Shown: one piece after another, positions 8,671-16,318 of the stretch
How positions within the stretch are numbered: the stretch's first letter is position 1
How the letters are laid out: the number at the start of each line of letters is the position of its first letter
From: a virus
IMG/VR virus record: IMGVR_UViG_3300025652_000581
Location: 1 to 23,083 of that record
Strand: one strand, 5' to 3'
Length of the DNA stretch: 23,083 bases
The notes under the pieces: generated by a model
What the model was told of the DNA's origin: nothing
The model's database searches: none
What the model saw: the letters and a program-made list of their open reading frames with translations, nothing else
Translations under genes and position numbers: made by a program

Positions 8671-8678
8671 CAACATAC

Positions 8679-8706
8679 AGCCCCAGCAATGGGGCTTTAT
8701 TATTTC
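8679..8706 (+). terminator. Hairpin terminator after the ejection block
   Basis: A perfect 6-bp stem AGCCCC (8679-8684) / GGGGCT (8691-8696) with a 6-base loop is followed by TTATTATTT. It sits 8 bases after the stop of the large ejection protein and just before the next gene's ribosome-binding site. It probably ends or attenuates the tail/ejection transcript ahead of the packaging genes. Confidence 0.75.
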
Positions 8707-8717
8707 AAGGAAGCAAA

Positions 8718-9062
8718 ATGATCGTAAAAACAGCGTATGACCTAGTGCCATACCTAGAAGCTATAGAGACTATAAAAGCATCGTCTTTAACCAAAGATCA
8801 AAAGTCACAGATACTAAAGGAGATGAAGTATTCCTTTATCGACATAGTGTTTTGCAAGCAGTGTCCAAATACACACTCTATAATCTCAAGCATACTAGGA
8901 GAGCACAATGGGAGCACCCAAGGAACCAAGAAAGAAGTCGCCAAAGAAGGAACTGAAGTATCCAAAGAAGGCAACTCCAAAAGAGAACAACTACTTCACA
9001 AAGTTAATGCAAACCGAGGAAGGAAGAGCACTACGCAAGCAGTGGTCAACCAAAAAACGTAA
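8718..9062 (+). CDS. Hypothetical protein overlapping terS
   Basis: A 114-aa protein I do not recognise. ATG 8718 has an AAGGAAG ribosome-binding site directly after the terminator. Residues 1-63 look like a folded helical domain containing one C-x-x-C (C51, C54, 'FCKQCPN'). Residues 64-114 are low complexity and rich in Lys, Glu and Thr, and are encoded in the same DNA as the terS N-terminus, one frame away (155-base overlap). Position before terS suggests a packaging or morphogenesis accessory role, but nothing in the sequence proves it. The gene is credible because it fills the 190-base gap that would otherwise precede terS. Confidence 0.6.
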   Translation: MIVKTAYDLVPYLEAIETIKASSLTKDQKSQILKEMKYSFIDIVFCKQCPNTHSIISSILGEHNGSTQGTKKEVAKEGTEVSKEGNSKREQLLHKVNANRGRKSTTQAVVNQKT

Positions 9063-9411
9063 GAATGGAGGAAGGCCAGTAGGCACTCCAGATGGCTACA
9101 CACTAGAAGCCATTACTCCTATCCGAAAACAAGCACAGAAAGACGCTGAAAGGATTGTGGCTATTATGGCTAAAGAAAATAATATTGATGATGAATATGC
9201 GGTGGAGGCTCTTAAAACAGCTGTCGAGATTATGCGTGAACCAGCGCAGAACCGAGACAAACTAACAGCCGCAAGAATGGTCTTAGACTTTACTAAGACA
9301 AAACCAGTATCAAAGAGCGAAGTCACTGTTGGTAAAGCAGAAGCCTTCTTGGAGTCGCTTTTAGTAAGTGACACAGAGGAAGAGCAAACCGACGATGGAA
9401 ACGAAACTTAA
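8908..9411 (+). CDS. terS: Terminase small subunit
   Basis: A 167-aa protein, probably the small terminase that recognises phage DNA and regulates the large subunit. Residues 1-30 are Lys/Pro-rich and may contact DNA. A 'KNGGRPVGTPDGYT' segment (about 52-65) is followed by a helical core ('VEALKTAVEIMREPAQNRDKLTAARMVLDFTKTKP', about 108-142) of the type seen in small terminases, with an acidic tail ('DTEEEQTDDGNE'). ATG 8908 has AGGAGAG at 8897-8903. The next in-frame ATG (9007) has no ribosome-binding site, so I keep the longer form. It overlaps the upstream 114-aa gene by 155 bases and terL by 17 bases. The call rests on core pattern plus direct adjacency to terL. Confidence 0.75.
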   Translation: MGAPKEPRKKSPKKELKYPKKATPKENNYFTKLMQTEEGRALRKQWSTKKRKNGGRPVGTPDGYTLEAITPIRKQAQKDAERIVAIMAKENNIDDEYAVEALKTAVEIMREPAQNRDKLTAARMVLDFTKTKPVSKSEVTVGKAEAFLESLLVSDTEEEQTDDGNET

Positions 9412-10966
9412 AGAAGTACGCCGCAAACTATATGACGAATTTGACTTTTACTCTAAGTCAGCACTCAAGATCAGAACCAAAGATGGAGACATCAAGCCCC
9501 TCAAACTAAAGCCAGCACAGATTATCCTACAAGAAGCTGTAGATAAACAAATGGCTACTGAGGGCAAGGTTCGCATCATCATCCTGAAGGCTAGACAGCA
9601 AGGTCTATCAACTTATGTAGGCGGCTATCTTTACTTTAATGTTTCCCAGCGTAAAGCATGTAAAGCAATGGTGGTCACACACCATTCTGACAGTACAAGA
9701 GCACTGTTTGACATGACTAAACGCTACCATGAGAACTGCCCAGAACTACTCAAGCCACACACAAAGTATTCATCTCGACGCGAGTTGACCTTTGATGTCC
9801 TTGATAGTTCTTATGTGGTTGCTACAGCTGGTGGTGAAAGCATTGGACGTGGTGAGACACTTACACATGTTCACGCATCAGAACTTGCGTTCTGGCAGAA
9901 ATCAACTGCCCTAGAAAACTGGAATGGTATGACGCAAGCCGTACCTAGCAAGAAAGGCACAGCTGTATTCGTTGAGAGCACAGCTAATGGTGTCTCTGGT
10001 ATATTCTATGACTTATGGAAAGGTGCAGTGGATGGCTCTAACGGATACGTCCCCGTGTTTATCCCTTGGTATGTAGACCCAGAGTATCGTGAGCCTGTAC
10101 CTGAGAACTTTAAGATAACTCCAGAGGAAGAGGACTTATCTAAGAAATACGACCTAGACGACGAACAGCTAATGTTTCGTCGGCGTAAGATTGCACAGAA
10201 CGGCATAGATTTATTCAGACAGGAATATCCAGCGGAGCCCGAAGAGGCTTTCTTAACCACTGGGCGTCCTGTGTTTAATCCAGAGTCATTACAAGATGAC
10301 TTGAAGAAATCAAGAGACATCGAAGCACGTCTAGCACTGGAAGGTGAAGACTGGCTTGAGAACATGCGTGGGGAATTGACAACCTACCGCAAACTAGATG
10401 ATGGCGAGAAGTACACCATAGGAGCAGACGTTGCTATGGGTGTCAGAGGTGGTGACTGGTCGGTTGCCCAAGTTCTCGACAGCAAGAAACGACAGGTGGC
10501 AACCTATCGTGCCCAAGTTCATCCTGATTACTTTGCAACTGTCCTCTATAAGCTAGGTGAGTTCTTCAACTTTGCCTACATAATTGTAGAGAACAACAGC
10601 CATGGTATTCTAACATGTACCCGTCTTGGGAAAGACATGGCCTACCCCAACTTCTACACAGAAGTACAAGTAGATAAACTAACTGACAAAGAGACAATCA
10701 AGTTAGGCTTTACTACTACATCCAAGACAAAACCTCTGATCATTGATGAACTCAGAGCCTCAGTTCGAGAGGGTAAGATCGAACTAAACGATAAAGTCAC
10801 TATTCGGGAAATGCTAACATACATCGTCACACAAAGTGGCGGCATGGAGGCGGAAGCTGGATGCTTTGATGACTGCGTTATGAGTTTAGCCCTAGCCAAT
10901 CATATTCATGAAGGTGCTTGGGAGCCCATAGATGCAGTTGACGATTACTATATTGAGATGGTTTAG
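9395..10966 (+). CDS. terL: Terminase large subunit (packaging ATPase/nuclease)
   Basis: A 523-aa motor that pumps DNA into the prohead and cuts it. The ATPase half has a variant Walker A 'ARQQGLST' (residues 66-73), a hydrophobic Walker B-like strand ending 'HVHASELAFW' with its acidic residue, and a coupling motif 'VESTANG'. The nuclease half shows an RNase H-like triad: D345 in 'IGADVAMG', E399 in 'IIVENNSHG', and D492/D493 in 'FDDCVMSLALA'. Length is typical. I favour ATG 9395 (AGAGGA about 14 bases upstream, 17-base overlap with terS) over an in-frame GTG at 9368 that adds nine polar residues. Only 2 bases separate its stop from the portal start. All key catalytic residues are present, so it should be active. 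Confidence 0.95.
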   Translation: METKLKEVRRKLYDEFDFYSKSALKIRTKDGDIKPLKLKPAQIILQEAVDKQMATEGKVRIIILKARQQGLSTYVGGYLYFNVSQRKACKAMVVTHHSDSTRALFDMTKRYHENCPELLKPHTKYSSRRELTFDVLDSSYVVATAGGESIGRGETLTHVHASELAFWQKSTALENWNGMTQAVPSKKGTAVFVESTANGVSGIFYDLWKGAVDGSNGYVPVFIPWYVDPEYREPVPENFKITPEEEDLSKKYDLDDEQLMFRRRKIAQNGIDLFRQEYPAEPEEAFLTTGRPVFNPESLQDDLKKSRDIEARLALEGEDWLENMRGELTTYRKLDDGEKYTIGADVAMGVRGGDWSVAQVLDSKKRQVATYRAQVHPDYFATVLYKLGEFFNFAYIIVENNSHGILTCTRLGKDMAYPNFYTEVQVDKLTDKETIKLGFTTTSKTKPLIIDELRASVREGKIELNDKVTIREMLTYIVTQSGGMEAEAGCFDDCVMSLALANHIHEGAWEPIDAVDDYYIEMV

Positions 10967-10968
10967 AC

Positions 10969-12999
10969 ATGAAATCAAATAAAGATTATAAAAAACTCGA
11001 CGACGATCAGGTTGTGTCCATAGTAGATACTAACCTAAGACGTTCCATTGGATACTATGACTCTGAGCTGTCAAAAGAACGCCGACAGGTAATGGACTAC
11101 TACAGTGCTAAACTGCCACGCCCAGCGCATGATGGTAATAGTAAGTATGTAAGTCAGGACGTTTATGATGCTGTAGAAAGTATGAAGGCGGCTTTGCTGG
11201 AGACATTCAGCACAGGAAACAAAACACTCAGGTTCTCACCACAGAATGCTGATGATGTTCCTACAGCTGAAGTCTGCACAGAGTACACCGACTACGTTCT
11301 ACATCGCCAAAACAACCTGTTTGAAACTATGCAGACAGTAATTCACGATGGCCTTATTGCTCGTGCTGGCGTTGCTAAAGTTTATTGGTGTATGCAAGAC
11401 GAAAGTACACTTGAGTATGTCGAAAATCTCACAGAGGAAGAACTTGATGCTCTTCTAGCAGAGGATAATGTAGAGATCGAAGAACTTACTGAAGAAGCTG
11501 GTATGTTCTCTGGTGAGCTACGTGTAACCCGTGACACATCTCAGGTTAAGGTTGAGGCTATTGCACCAGAAGAGTTCTTGATTGAACCACAGGCAAAGTC
11601 TTTAGATGACGTTAGCTTCTGTGCACATAGAACTAAGAAGTCTATCTCTGAACTTATCGAGATGGGCTACGACGAAGACTTAGTTGCTAAAATCTCTGAC
11701 AATGAAGACACAGACTTTGACAACGACCCTGAGATACTTTCTCGCTTTGATGACATAGGTGCAGACCGAGGCTTCAATGCAAAAGGATACCAGCGTCAAA
11801 CTAGACAAGTAACTGTGGTCGAGGCTTTCATTGAGCTAGATGTTGAAGGAACTGGTGTTGCTGAACTCTACAAAATAGTCAAAGCATCAAACATCTTACT
11901 TGAGAAAGAGATAGTAAACAGACGTCCATTCGTAGCATTCGTGCCACTACCTATTCCACATGCTTTTCACGGCAACAACTTTGCTGAGAAACTATTAGGA
12001 ATACAAAATGCACGTACAGTATTAACACGTTCTATTCTTGATCACGCTATGGTCACTAACAACCCACGTTATACAGTGGTTAAAGGTGGTCTTACGAACC
12101 CAAGAGAACTAATAGACAATCGTGTCGGTGGTATCGTGAACGTATCACGCCCTGATGCAATTGCCCCTATGCCTCAAGCATCTTTGAACCCGTTTGTATT
12201 CCAGACTATTCAGATGTTAGACGAGGATAAAGAAGATACCTCTGGTGTCTCTCGTCTGTCCCAAGGTCTTAATAAAGACGCTATAAGCAAACAAAACTCA
12301 GCGGCAATGGTCGAGCAGTTAGCTACAATGAGCCAACAGCGACAGAAGATCATAGCGCGTAACTTTGCGAACAACTTCCTAAAGCCTCTATTCTCAATGG
12401 TCTATTCATTAGTTGTAGAGAACGAGTCTGAAGAGAAGATTGTTGAGTTAGCTGGACGTTATGTCCCTATCGACCCATCGCAATGGGCTGATAAACGTGA
12501 CGTACAAGTTGAGTTCCACTTGGGCTACGGCGATCAGGAGCAGCTGGTGCAAAAGCACTTGTCGTTCCATCAACTATTCTCCGCTGATCCTACCCTTGGA
12601 CAAATGTACTCTCCGCAGAACAAGTTCAAGATGCTGGCATCAGTATTAGAGAAATCAGGTATCAAGAATGTTGCTGACTTCTTAACAGACCCAGCGATGA
12701 TACCTCCACCGCCACCTGATCCAAATGCAGAGATGCAGATGCAGATGGCACAGCAACAAATGCAACTTCAAGAACGACAAACAGCTGTCGCTGAAATGAA
12801 GGTGCAAGTTGATGCACAAATGAGGCAAATGAAACATGAGCTAGACACTATGAAGGCTCAACAAGCATTTGCCCTACAATCTGACAAGCAAGACCTTAAT
12901 GAGACTGAGTTTGAACACAAAGAGTTCGTGAACTTAGAGGAACTAGAGATCGCAAGAACTGCTGATGATGTCAGAGCAATCGCAAGTCCTAACGGATAA
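10969..12999 (+). CDS. Portal protein
   Basis: A 676-aa portal, the dodecameric ring at the capsid vertex through which DNA enters and leaves. The N-terminal part ('YDSELSKERRQVMDYYSAKLP', then 'VYDAVESMKAALLETF') and middle ('DGLIARAGVAKVYW', 'VEAIAPEEFLIEP', 'NNFAEKLLGIQNARTVLTRS') match podovirus portals of the long P22-like class (P22 gp1 is 725 aa). After a proline run (about 576-583), a Gln/Met-rich helical tail (about 585-650) could form the coiled-coil barrel extension known from P22. The start is coupled to terL (2-base gap) with only a weak ribosome-binding site. It contains one of only three GCWGC sites in the window (12540-12544). Confidence 0.9.
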   Translation: MKSNKDYKKLDDDQVVSIVDTNLRRSIGYYDSELSKERRQVMDYYSAKLPRPAHDGNSKYVSQDVYDAVESMKAALLETFSTGNKTLRFSPQNADDVPTAEVCTEYTDYVLHRQNNLFETMQTVIHDGLIARAGVAKVYWCMQDESTLEYVENLTEEELDALLAEDNVEIEELTEEAGMFSGELRVTRDTSQVKVEAIAPEEFLIEPQAKSLDDVSFCAHRTKKSISELIEMGYDEDLVAKISDNEDTDFDNDPEILSRFDDIGADRGFNAKGYQRQTRQVTVVEAFIELDVEGTGVAELYKIVKASNILLEKEIVNRRPFVAFVPLPIPHAFHGNNFAEKLLGIQNARTVLTRSILDHAMVTNNPRYTVVKGGLTNPRELIDNRVGGIVNVSRPDAIAPMPQASLNPFVFQTIQMLDEDKEDTSGVSRLSQGLNKDAISKQNSAAMVEQLATMSQQRQKIIARNFANNFLKPLFSMVYSLVVENESEEKIVELAGRYVPIDPSQWADKRDVQVEFHLGYGDQEQLVQKHLSFHQLFSADPTLGQMYSPQNKFKMLASVLEKSGIKNVADFLTDPAMIPPPPPDPNAEMQMQMAQQQMQLQERQTAVAEMKVQVDAQMRQMKHELDTMKAQQAFALQSDKQDLNETEFEHKEFVNLEELEIARTADDVRAIASPNG

Positions 13000-13027
13000 G
13001 CAACCTTAACCAAAAAGAGAGAACTAC

Positions 13028-13306
13028 ATGTCTACACAAGAAGAGCAACTTGTGGTGGCTGGTGATGAAGCTGGAGCCGTACTTAGCGGTTCCGCCTTCA
13101 ACTCAGTTATCAATGAACTTGTCGAAAGAACCTTCCAAACATTTGTAAATACGGAGCCTTCCGACAAAGACAAAAGAGAACAAGCCTACAACCACTATCG
13201 AGCCTTAGTTGACGTGGTTGATACTTTAAAACAGCGAGTTCAAGTGCGTGACAGCATTGTAGAACAGCAGAACGGCGACAACAGCCAAGAGGAGACTGCT
13301 CCATGA
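13028..13306 (+). CDS. Small helical protein between portal and scaffold
   Basis: A 92-aa protein of unknown function. It is mainly helical, with 'FNSVINELVERTFQTFVNTEP' (about 24-44) and 'REQAYNHYRALVDVVDTLKQRVQVRD' (about 50-75), then a disordered Gln/Glu tail. I associate similar short proteins with this position in other podovirus genomes, so a head-assembly accessory role is likely. A GAGAGA ribosome-binding site lies upstream. The stop overlaps the scaffold start as ATGA (13303-13306), which implies coupled translation of the two proteins. Confidence 0.75.
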   Translation: MSTQEEQLVVAGDEAGAVLSGSAFNSVINELVERTFQTFVNTEPSDKDKREQAYNHYRALVDVVDTLKQRVQVRDSIVEQQNGDNSQEETAP

Positions 13307-14352
13307 ACAACGAGCAAAACGTAAACTCTGAGCCGCAAGCATTAGATGTTGATGATGCGGCAGACGCAATCTTAGGACGATGGGACGACGGGGAAACCTT
13401 ATCTGAAGTCGAAGTAGAAGATGCAACATCTGAAGACCTTGCCGAGACAGAGGTAGATGAAGATGAAATAGACGATGAAGAGGACGATCAAGACGAATTA
13501 GAACTTGAAGACCCTGACGAAGATGACACCGAAGATGAAGATGTCGATGATGATATAGACGAAGACGATGAAGAGGACGACGAACCTCTAGCGGCTTCTG
13601 ACGATCAGGTTGTAGACATTGCAGTCAATGGTGAGTCCAAGAAGGTATCTGTAAAGGATTTAAAGCGGCTTTATGGTCAAGAAGCATCTCTAACTAAAAA
13701 GTCTCAAGATTTGGCTACCCAGCGAAAGCAGTCAGAAGAACAACTGGCTCAAACGCAGATGTCATATCAGAAGTTATTGGAACGCGCAGAAGCTAGGTAC
13801 AAACCTTACGCTGACATTGATATGTTAGTAGCGTCACGCGAGATGGATGCAGAAACATTCTCTCAACTACGCCAAGACGCGAAGCAAGCAGAAGACGACT
13901 TAAAGTTCCTACAGGAAGAAAGTGGTCAGCTTGTATCCCAAGCACAGCAACAGCACCAGCAAGCAACTAGAGAGGCCGCCGCAGATTGCGTCAAGGTTCT
14001 CCAAGATCAACTGCCTGACTGGGGCAACGAACTCTATGCAGATATTCGTGACTATGCTGTCAAATCGGGATTACCCAAGGATCAAGTCGATCAGTACACA
14101 GACCCACAGGTCATCATGCTGATTAACAAAGCCAGACTTTACGACCAATCAAAACAGTCCGCCAACAGCAAGAAAGCCAAGGCCAAACTGAAAAAGTCGA
14201 AAAGTGGCAAGAAGGTTCTTAGTTCCAAGAAAGCACCACCCTCTAAAAAGACTATCCAGAAAGCTAATCAACAGAAGCAAATGGATATGCTGAGTGGTGC
14301 TAAAGACCTTGATGATATTGCAGACGCACTCATGAGCCGCTGGGAAGATTAA
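13303..14352 (+). CDS. Capsid scaffolding protein
   Basis: A 349-aa internal scaffold that guides prohead assembly and leaves or is degraded before packaging. Evidence: position directly before the coat gene; an extremely acidic Asp/Glu tract (about 29-97); a long helical middle with coiled-coil character (about 115-230); and a very basic Lys/Ser segment (about 285-325) near the C-terminus, where scaffolds usually contact coat protein. Both ends carry nearly the same 13-residue motif, D-D-x-A-D-A-x-x-x-R-W-x-D (17-29 and 337-349), the second forming the exact C-terminus. Start ATG 13303 overlaps the preceding stop and has an AGAGGAG site at 13289-13295. No protease domain is seen. Confidence 0.85.
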   Translation: MNNEQNVNSEPQALDVDDAADAILGRWDDGETLSEVEVEDATSEDLAETEVDEDEIDDEEDDQDELELEDPDEDDTEDEDVDDDIDEDDEEDDEPLAASDDQVVDIAVNGESKKVSVKDLKRLYGQEASLTKKSQDLATQRKQSEEQLAQTQMSYQKLLERAEARYKPYADIDMLVASREMDAETFSQLRQDAKQAEDDLKFLQEESGQLVSQAQQQHQQATREAAADCVKVLQDQLPDWGNELYADIRDYAVKSGLPKDQVDQYTDPQVIMLINKARLYDQSKQSANSKKAKAKLKKSKSGKKVLSSKKAPPSKKTIQKANQQKQMDMLSGAKDLDDIADALMSRWED

Positions 14353-14374
14353 ATCTTCTTAAACTTAATCCTAA

Positions 14375-14391
14375 AATTGTGAGGAACAATT
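14375..14391 (+). promoter_or_regulatory. Inverted repeat presenting the capsid gene ribosome-binding site
   Basis: AATTGT (14375-14380) and ACAATT (14386-14391) form a perfect 6-bp stem whose 5-base loop is the Shine-Dalgarno GAGGA, 8 bases before ATG 14394. The stem is AT-rich and weak, so it more likely keeps the site exposed than hides it. A second small hairpin (gaaga 14344-14348 / tcttc 14354-14358) spans the scaffold stop just upstream. Confidence 0.45.
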
Positions 14392-14393
14392 AA

Positions 14394-15278
14394 ATGAGTA
14401 CATATACAACTTATAACCAAGTTGGTAAAAAGGAAGATGTTTCAGACATCATTACCAACATTTCACCATTCGCTACGCCCTGTATTGCGATGTTCAAAGA
14501 CGAAAAAGTATCAGCTAGAACTTTCTCATTCCTTGAAGATTCATTAGCAGACTCAGCTGTAAACGCTGTAGTTGAGGGAGCCGACGCATCAATGGCAACA
14601 TTGACAGATGCAACTGAGCGTACAAACAACACTCAGATCATGTCTAAAGCCTTCCAAGTATCAGCAACAGCTGATGCAGTAGCTACATATGGTCGTGCAA
14701 AGGAAACTGCACACCAATTAGCTAAGAAGTTAAAGGAAATTAAGAAAGACTTTGAACGTGCAATGGTTGGCGTAGAGCAAGCCGCAGTTGCTGGTAATGC
14801 TTCAACAGCACGTAAGATGACTTCTATCTTAAACCAAATTTCTACAGGCGTAGACGCTGGTTCAAACTCAACAGATGCTTTAACAGAAGCAAAACTATTG
14901 TTAGCTGGTCAAACAGCATACGACAATGGTTCTGATGTTGACACATTCATGATCAAGCCAGCTGATGCACAAATCGTTGCTGGTTTCTCAGCGGCATCTG
15001 GTCGTAATCGTGAAATCTCACAAGGCAAAACATTGGTCAATGCGATTGATCTATATGTGAGCCCTTACGGCGAATACAGAGTAGTATTGAACCGCGAGTT
15101 AAAGACAACTCACGCACTACTAATAGACCCAACAATGTTCAAAACATGTACGTTGCGTCCATTCACAAGAACACTACTAGCGAAGAATGGTGACTCAGAT
15201 CGCCATCACATCGTTGGTGAGGTTTCTTGTAAACACACAAACTTTGGTGACTCAGTGAAAATCACTGGATTATCATAA
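14394..15278 (+). CDS. Major capsid protein (SU10 / DUF5309-like)
   Basis: A 294-aa coat protein, expected to adopt the HK97 fold. The N-terminal 'YNQVGKKEDVSDIITNISPFATPCIAMF' and 'AVVEGADAS' segments, then 'NNTQIMSKAFQVSATADAVATYGRAKE' and 'AGNASTARKM', are the signature of the SU10 major-capsid family. The C-terminal part ('NAIDLYVSPYGEYRVVLNREL', 'TLRPFTRTLLAKNGDSDRHHIVGE') also fits. No long cleavable N-terminal delta domain is present, consistent with a separate scaffold. Codons are strongly biased to GCA/GCT and TTA, as expected for a highly expressed gene. The loop-presented GAGGA and the strong terminator downstream suggest output is tuned here. One of the firmest calls in the window. 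Confidence 0.92.
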   Translation: MSTYTTYNQVGKKEDVSDIITNISPFATPCIAMFKDEKVSARTFSFLEDSLADSAVNAVVEGADASMATLTDATERTNNTQIMSKAFQVSATADAVATYGRAKETAHQLAKKLKEIKKDFERAMVGVEQAAVAGNASTARKMTSILNQISTGVDAGSNSTDALTEAKLLLAGQTAYDNGSDVDTFMIKPADAQIVAGFSAASGRNREISQGKTLVNAIDLYVSPYGEYRVVLNRELKTTHALLIDPTMFKTCTLRPFTRTLLAKNGDSDRHHIVGEVSCKHTNFGDSVKITGLS

Positions 15279-15287
15279 GTCCAAAAT

Positions 15288-15369
15288 AGACCACTAATAG
15301 GTCTTTACTAGGCCACCCACAGACACACAGGTTTTGCTCTCCTTACTGTTGTCCGTGGGTGGCCTTTTT
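15288..15369 (+). terminator. Strong terminator after the capsid gene, preceded by a small hairpin
   Basis: A 10-bp perfect stem GGCCACCCAC (15311-15320) / GTGGGTGGCC (15355-15364) is followed by TTTTTA. Inside it, gacacacag and ctgttgtc can pair with one bulge, lengthening the stem. Just upstream is a smaller hairpin, AGACC (15288-15292) / GGTCT (15300-15304), followed by TTTA. The location suggests partial termination that keeps capsid mRNA more abundant than the adaptor and fibre genes. Confidence 0.85.
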
Positions 15370-15388
15370 ACGTTTTAAGGGTAGCAAA

Positions 15389-15697
15389 ATGACTGACAAA
15401 ACACAGCCGACATTATTACAAACTGAAACAGACTTCGTGAGTGACCACGGAGACCTATTTCAAAAGCACACACAGCACATCTCACAATCGTTCTTAGACG
15501 ATCTGAAAGACGCTCGAAACAATAGTGGTTCGAAGCCTACAGGCGAGATGATGAGAGTAGCCTCCATACCGACAGCTATTGTCGAGAAGTGGATGCGAGA
15601 AGGATTCAATATCTGGGAAGCCAAAGGTTCAGAGATTGTCCGTAAACTAAAGAACGAGGACTTAGATATGTTCCTCACAACCAACAAGAGGATTTAA
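15389..15697 (+). CDS. Conserved small protein after the capsid gene
   Basis: A 102-aa protein of unknown function. The N-terminus is polar. The core 'FLDDLKDARNNSGSKPTGEMMRVASIPTAIVEKWMREGFNIWEAKGSEIVRKLKNEDLDMFLTT' is a compact helical domain that I associate with proteins found between the coat and connector genes of many tailed phages. It may be a head-completion or coat-associated component, but no role is demonstrated. I chose ATG 15389 (AAGGG at 15377-15381) rather than an in-frame GTG at 15359, which would begin inside the terminator stem. It is followed by the adaptor gene with a 1-base gap. Confidence 0.75.
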   Translation: MTDKTQPTLLQTETDFVSDHGDLFQKHTQHISQSFLDDLKDARNNSGSKPTGEMMRVASIPTAIVEKWMREGFNIWEAKGSEIVRKLKNEDLDMFLTTNKRI

Positions 15698-15698
15698 A

Positions 15699-16313
15699 AT
15701 GAACAAAGGTGAAATCCGAGCACACTTTATTGCTCTTCTAAATCGTAGTGACTGTTCGAATGCTTTGGCTGACACCTTCATTGATCAAGCAATCACTAGA
15801 ATACAAAGACAGCTACGTGTCCCAGCAATGGAAAAGCAGAATACATATGACGTAACATCAGAAACAGGCATAGCAAAAGTAACAATGCCAGCTGACTTAC
15901 TTGAGGTTATCGAACTGTATTACGATGGTAACTCATTAACACGCATACCTCTACATGAGATGGTACAGTATCAGAAGACTGGTGAACTAGGATCACCGAG
16001 GTTCTTCTGTCGTGAGCAAGGTAATCTAAAGATACACCCAATGCCTAGTAGTGGCTCTTTGTTTCTTAACTACTATGCAGAGCAAGACCCACTGACAAGC
16101 GACAGTGATACAAACATGCTGACTAACATTGCTTCTGACCTTCTTACATACACAGCTCTTTCTTATGCGGCTGATTACTTCTTAGATGAACGTGGTGCAA
16201 TCTTTGACCAAAAGTCTGGGTCTTTCCTTGCTGAGATACAGGAACACGCAAACAGTTCTGAGCAATCTGGTGTCAATCAAGTTGTCAGACCTACGCACTA
16301 TTATGAGGATTAA
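15699..16313 (+). CDS. Head-tail adaptor (gp4/gp6-like connector)
   Basis: A 204-aa protein likely to form the ring that attaches beneath the portal once packaging ends. The pattern is that of phage adaptor proteins: N-terminal helices 'IDQAITRIQRQLRVPAMEKQ' (about 28-47), a beta segment 'VTMPADLLEVIELYYDGNSLTRIPLHEM' (about 62-90), 'GNLKIHPMPSSGSLFLNYYA' (about 107-126), then helices 'LLTYTALSYAADYFLDERGAIFDQ' with a C-terminal tail. Position after coat and before fibres agrees with P22 gp4 and similar connectors. An AAGAGGA site lies at 15685-15691. Partner surfaces (portal above, gp10-like hub below) are inferred from the family. Confidence 0.8.
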   Translation: MNKGEIRAHFIALLNRSDCSNALADTFIDQAITRIQRQLRVPAMEKQNTYDVTSETGIAKVTMPADLLEVIELYYDGNSLTRIPLHEMVQYQKTGELGSPRFFCREQGNLKIHPMPSSGSLFLNYYAEQDPLTSDSDTNMLTNIASDLLTYTALSYAADYFLDERGAIFDQKSGSFLAEIQEHANSSEQSGVNQVVRPTHYYED

Positions 16314-16318
16314 TACTA

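Noticed and set aside
9368-9394. GTG start for terL nine codons upstream
   Set aside because: The added residues are polar and unlike large-terminase N-termini. ATG 9395 keeps a short overlap with terS and a reasonable ribosome-binding site.
14375-14391. Resemblance of the capsid leader repeat to the lac operator
   Set aside because: The left half (AATTGTGAG) and right half (ACAATT) look similar, but the spacing is four bases shorter than the natural operator, and a phage capsid gene is not an expected target. Coincidence of an AT-rich inverted repeat around a GAGGA site.
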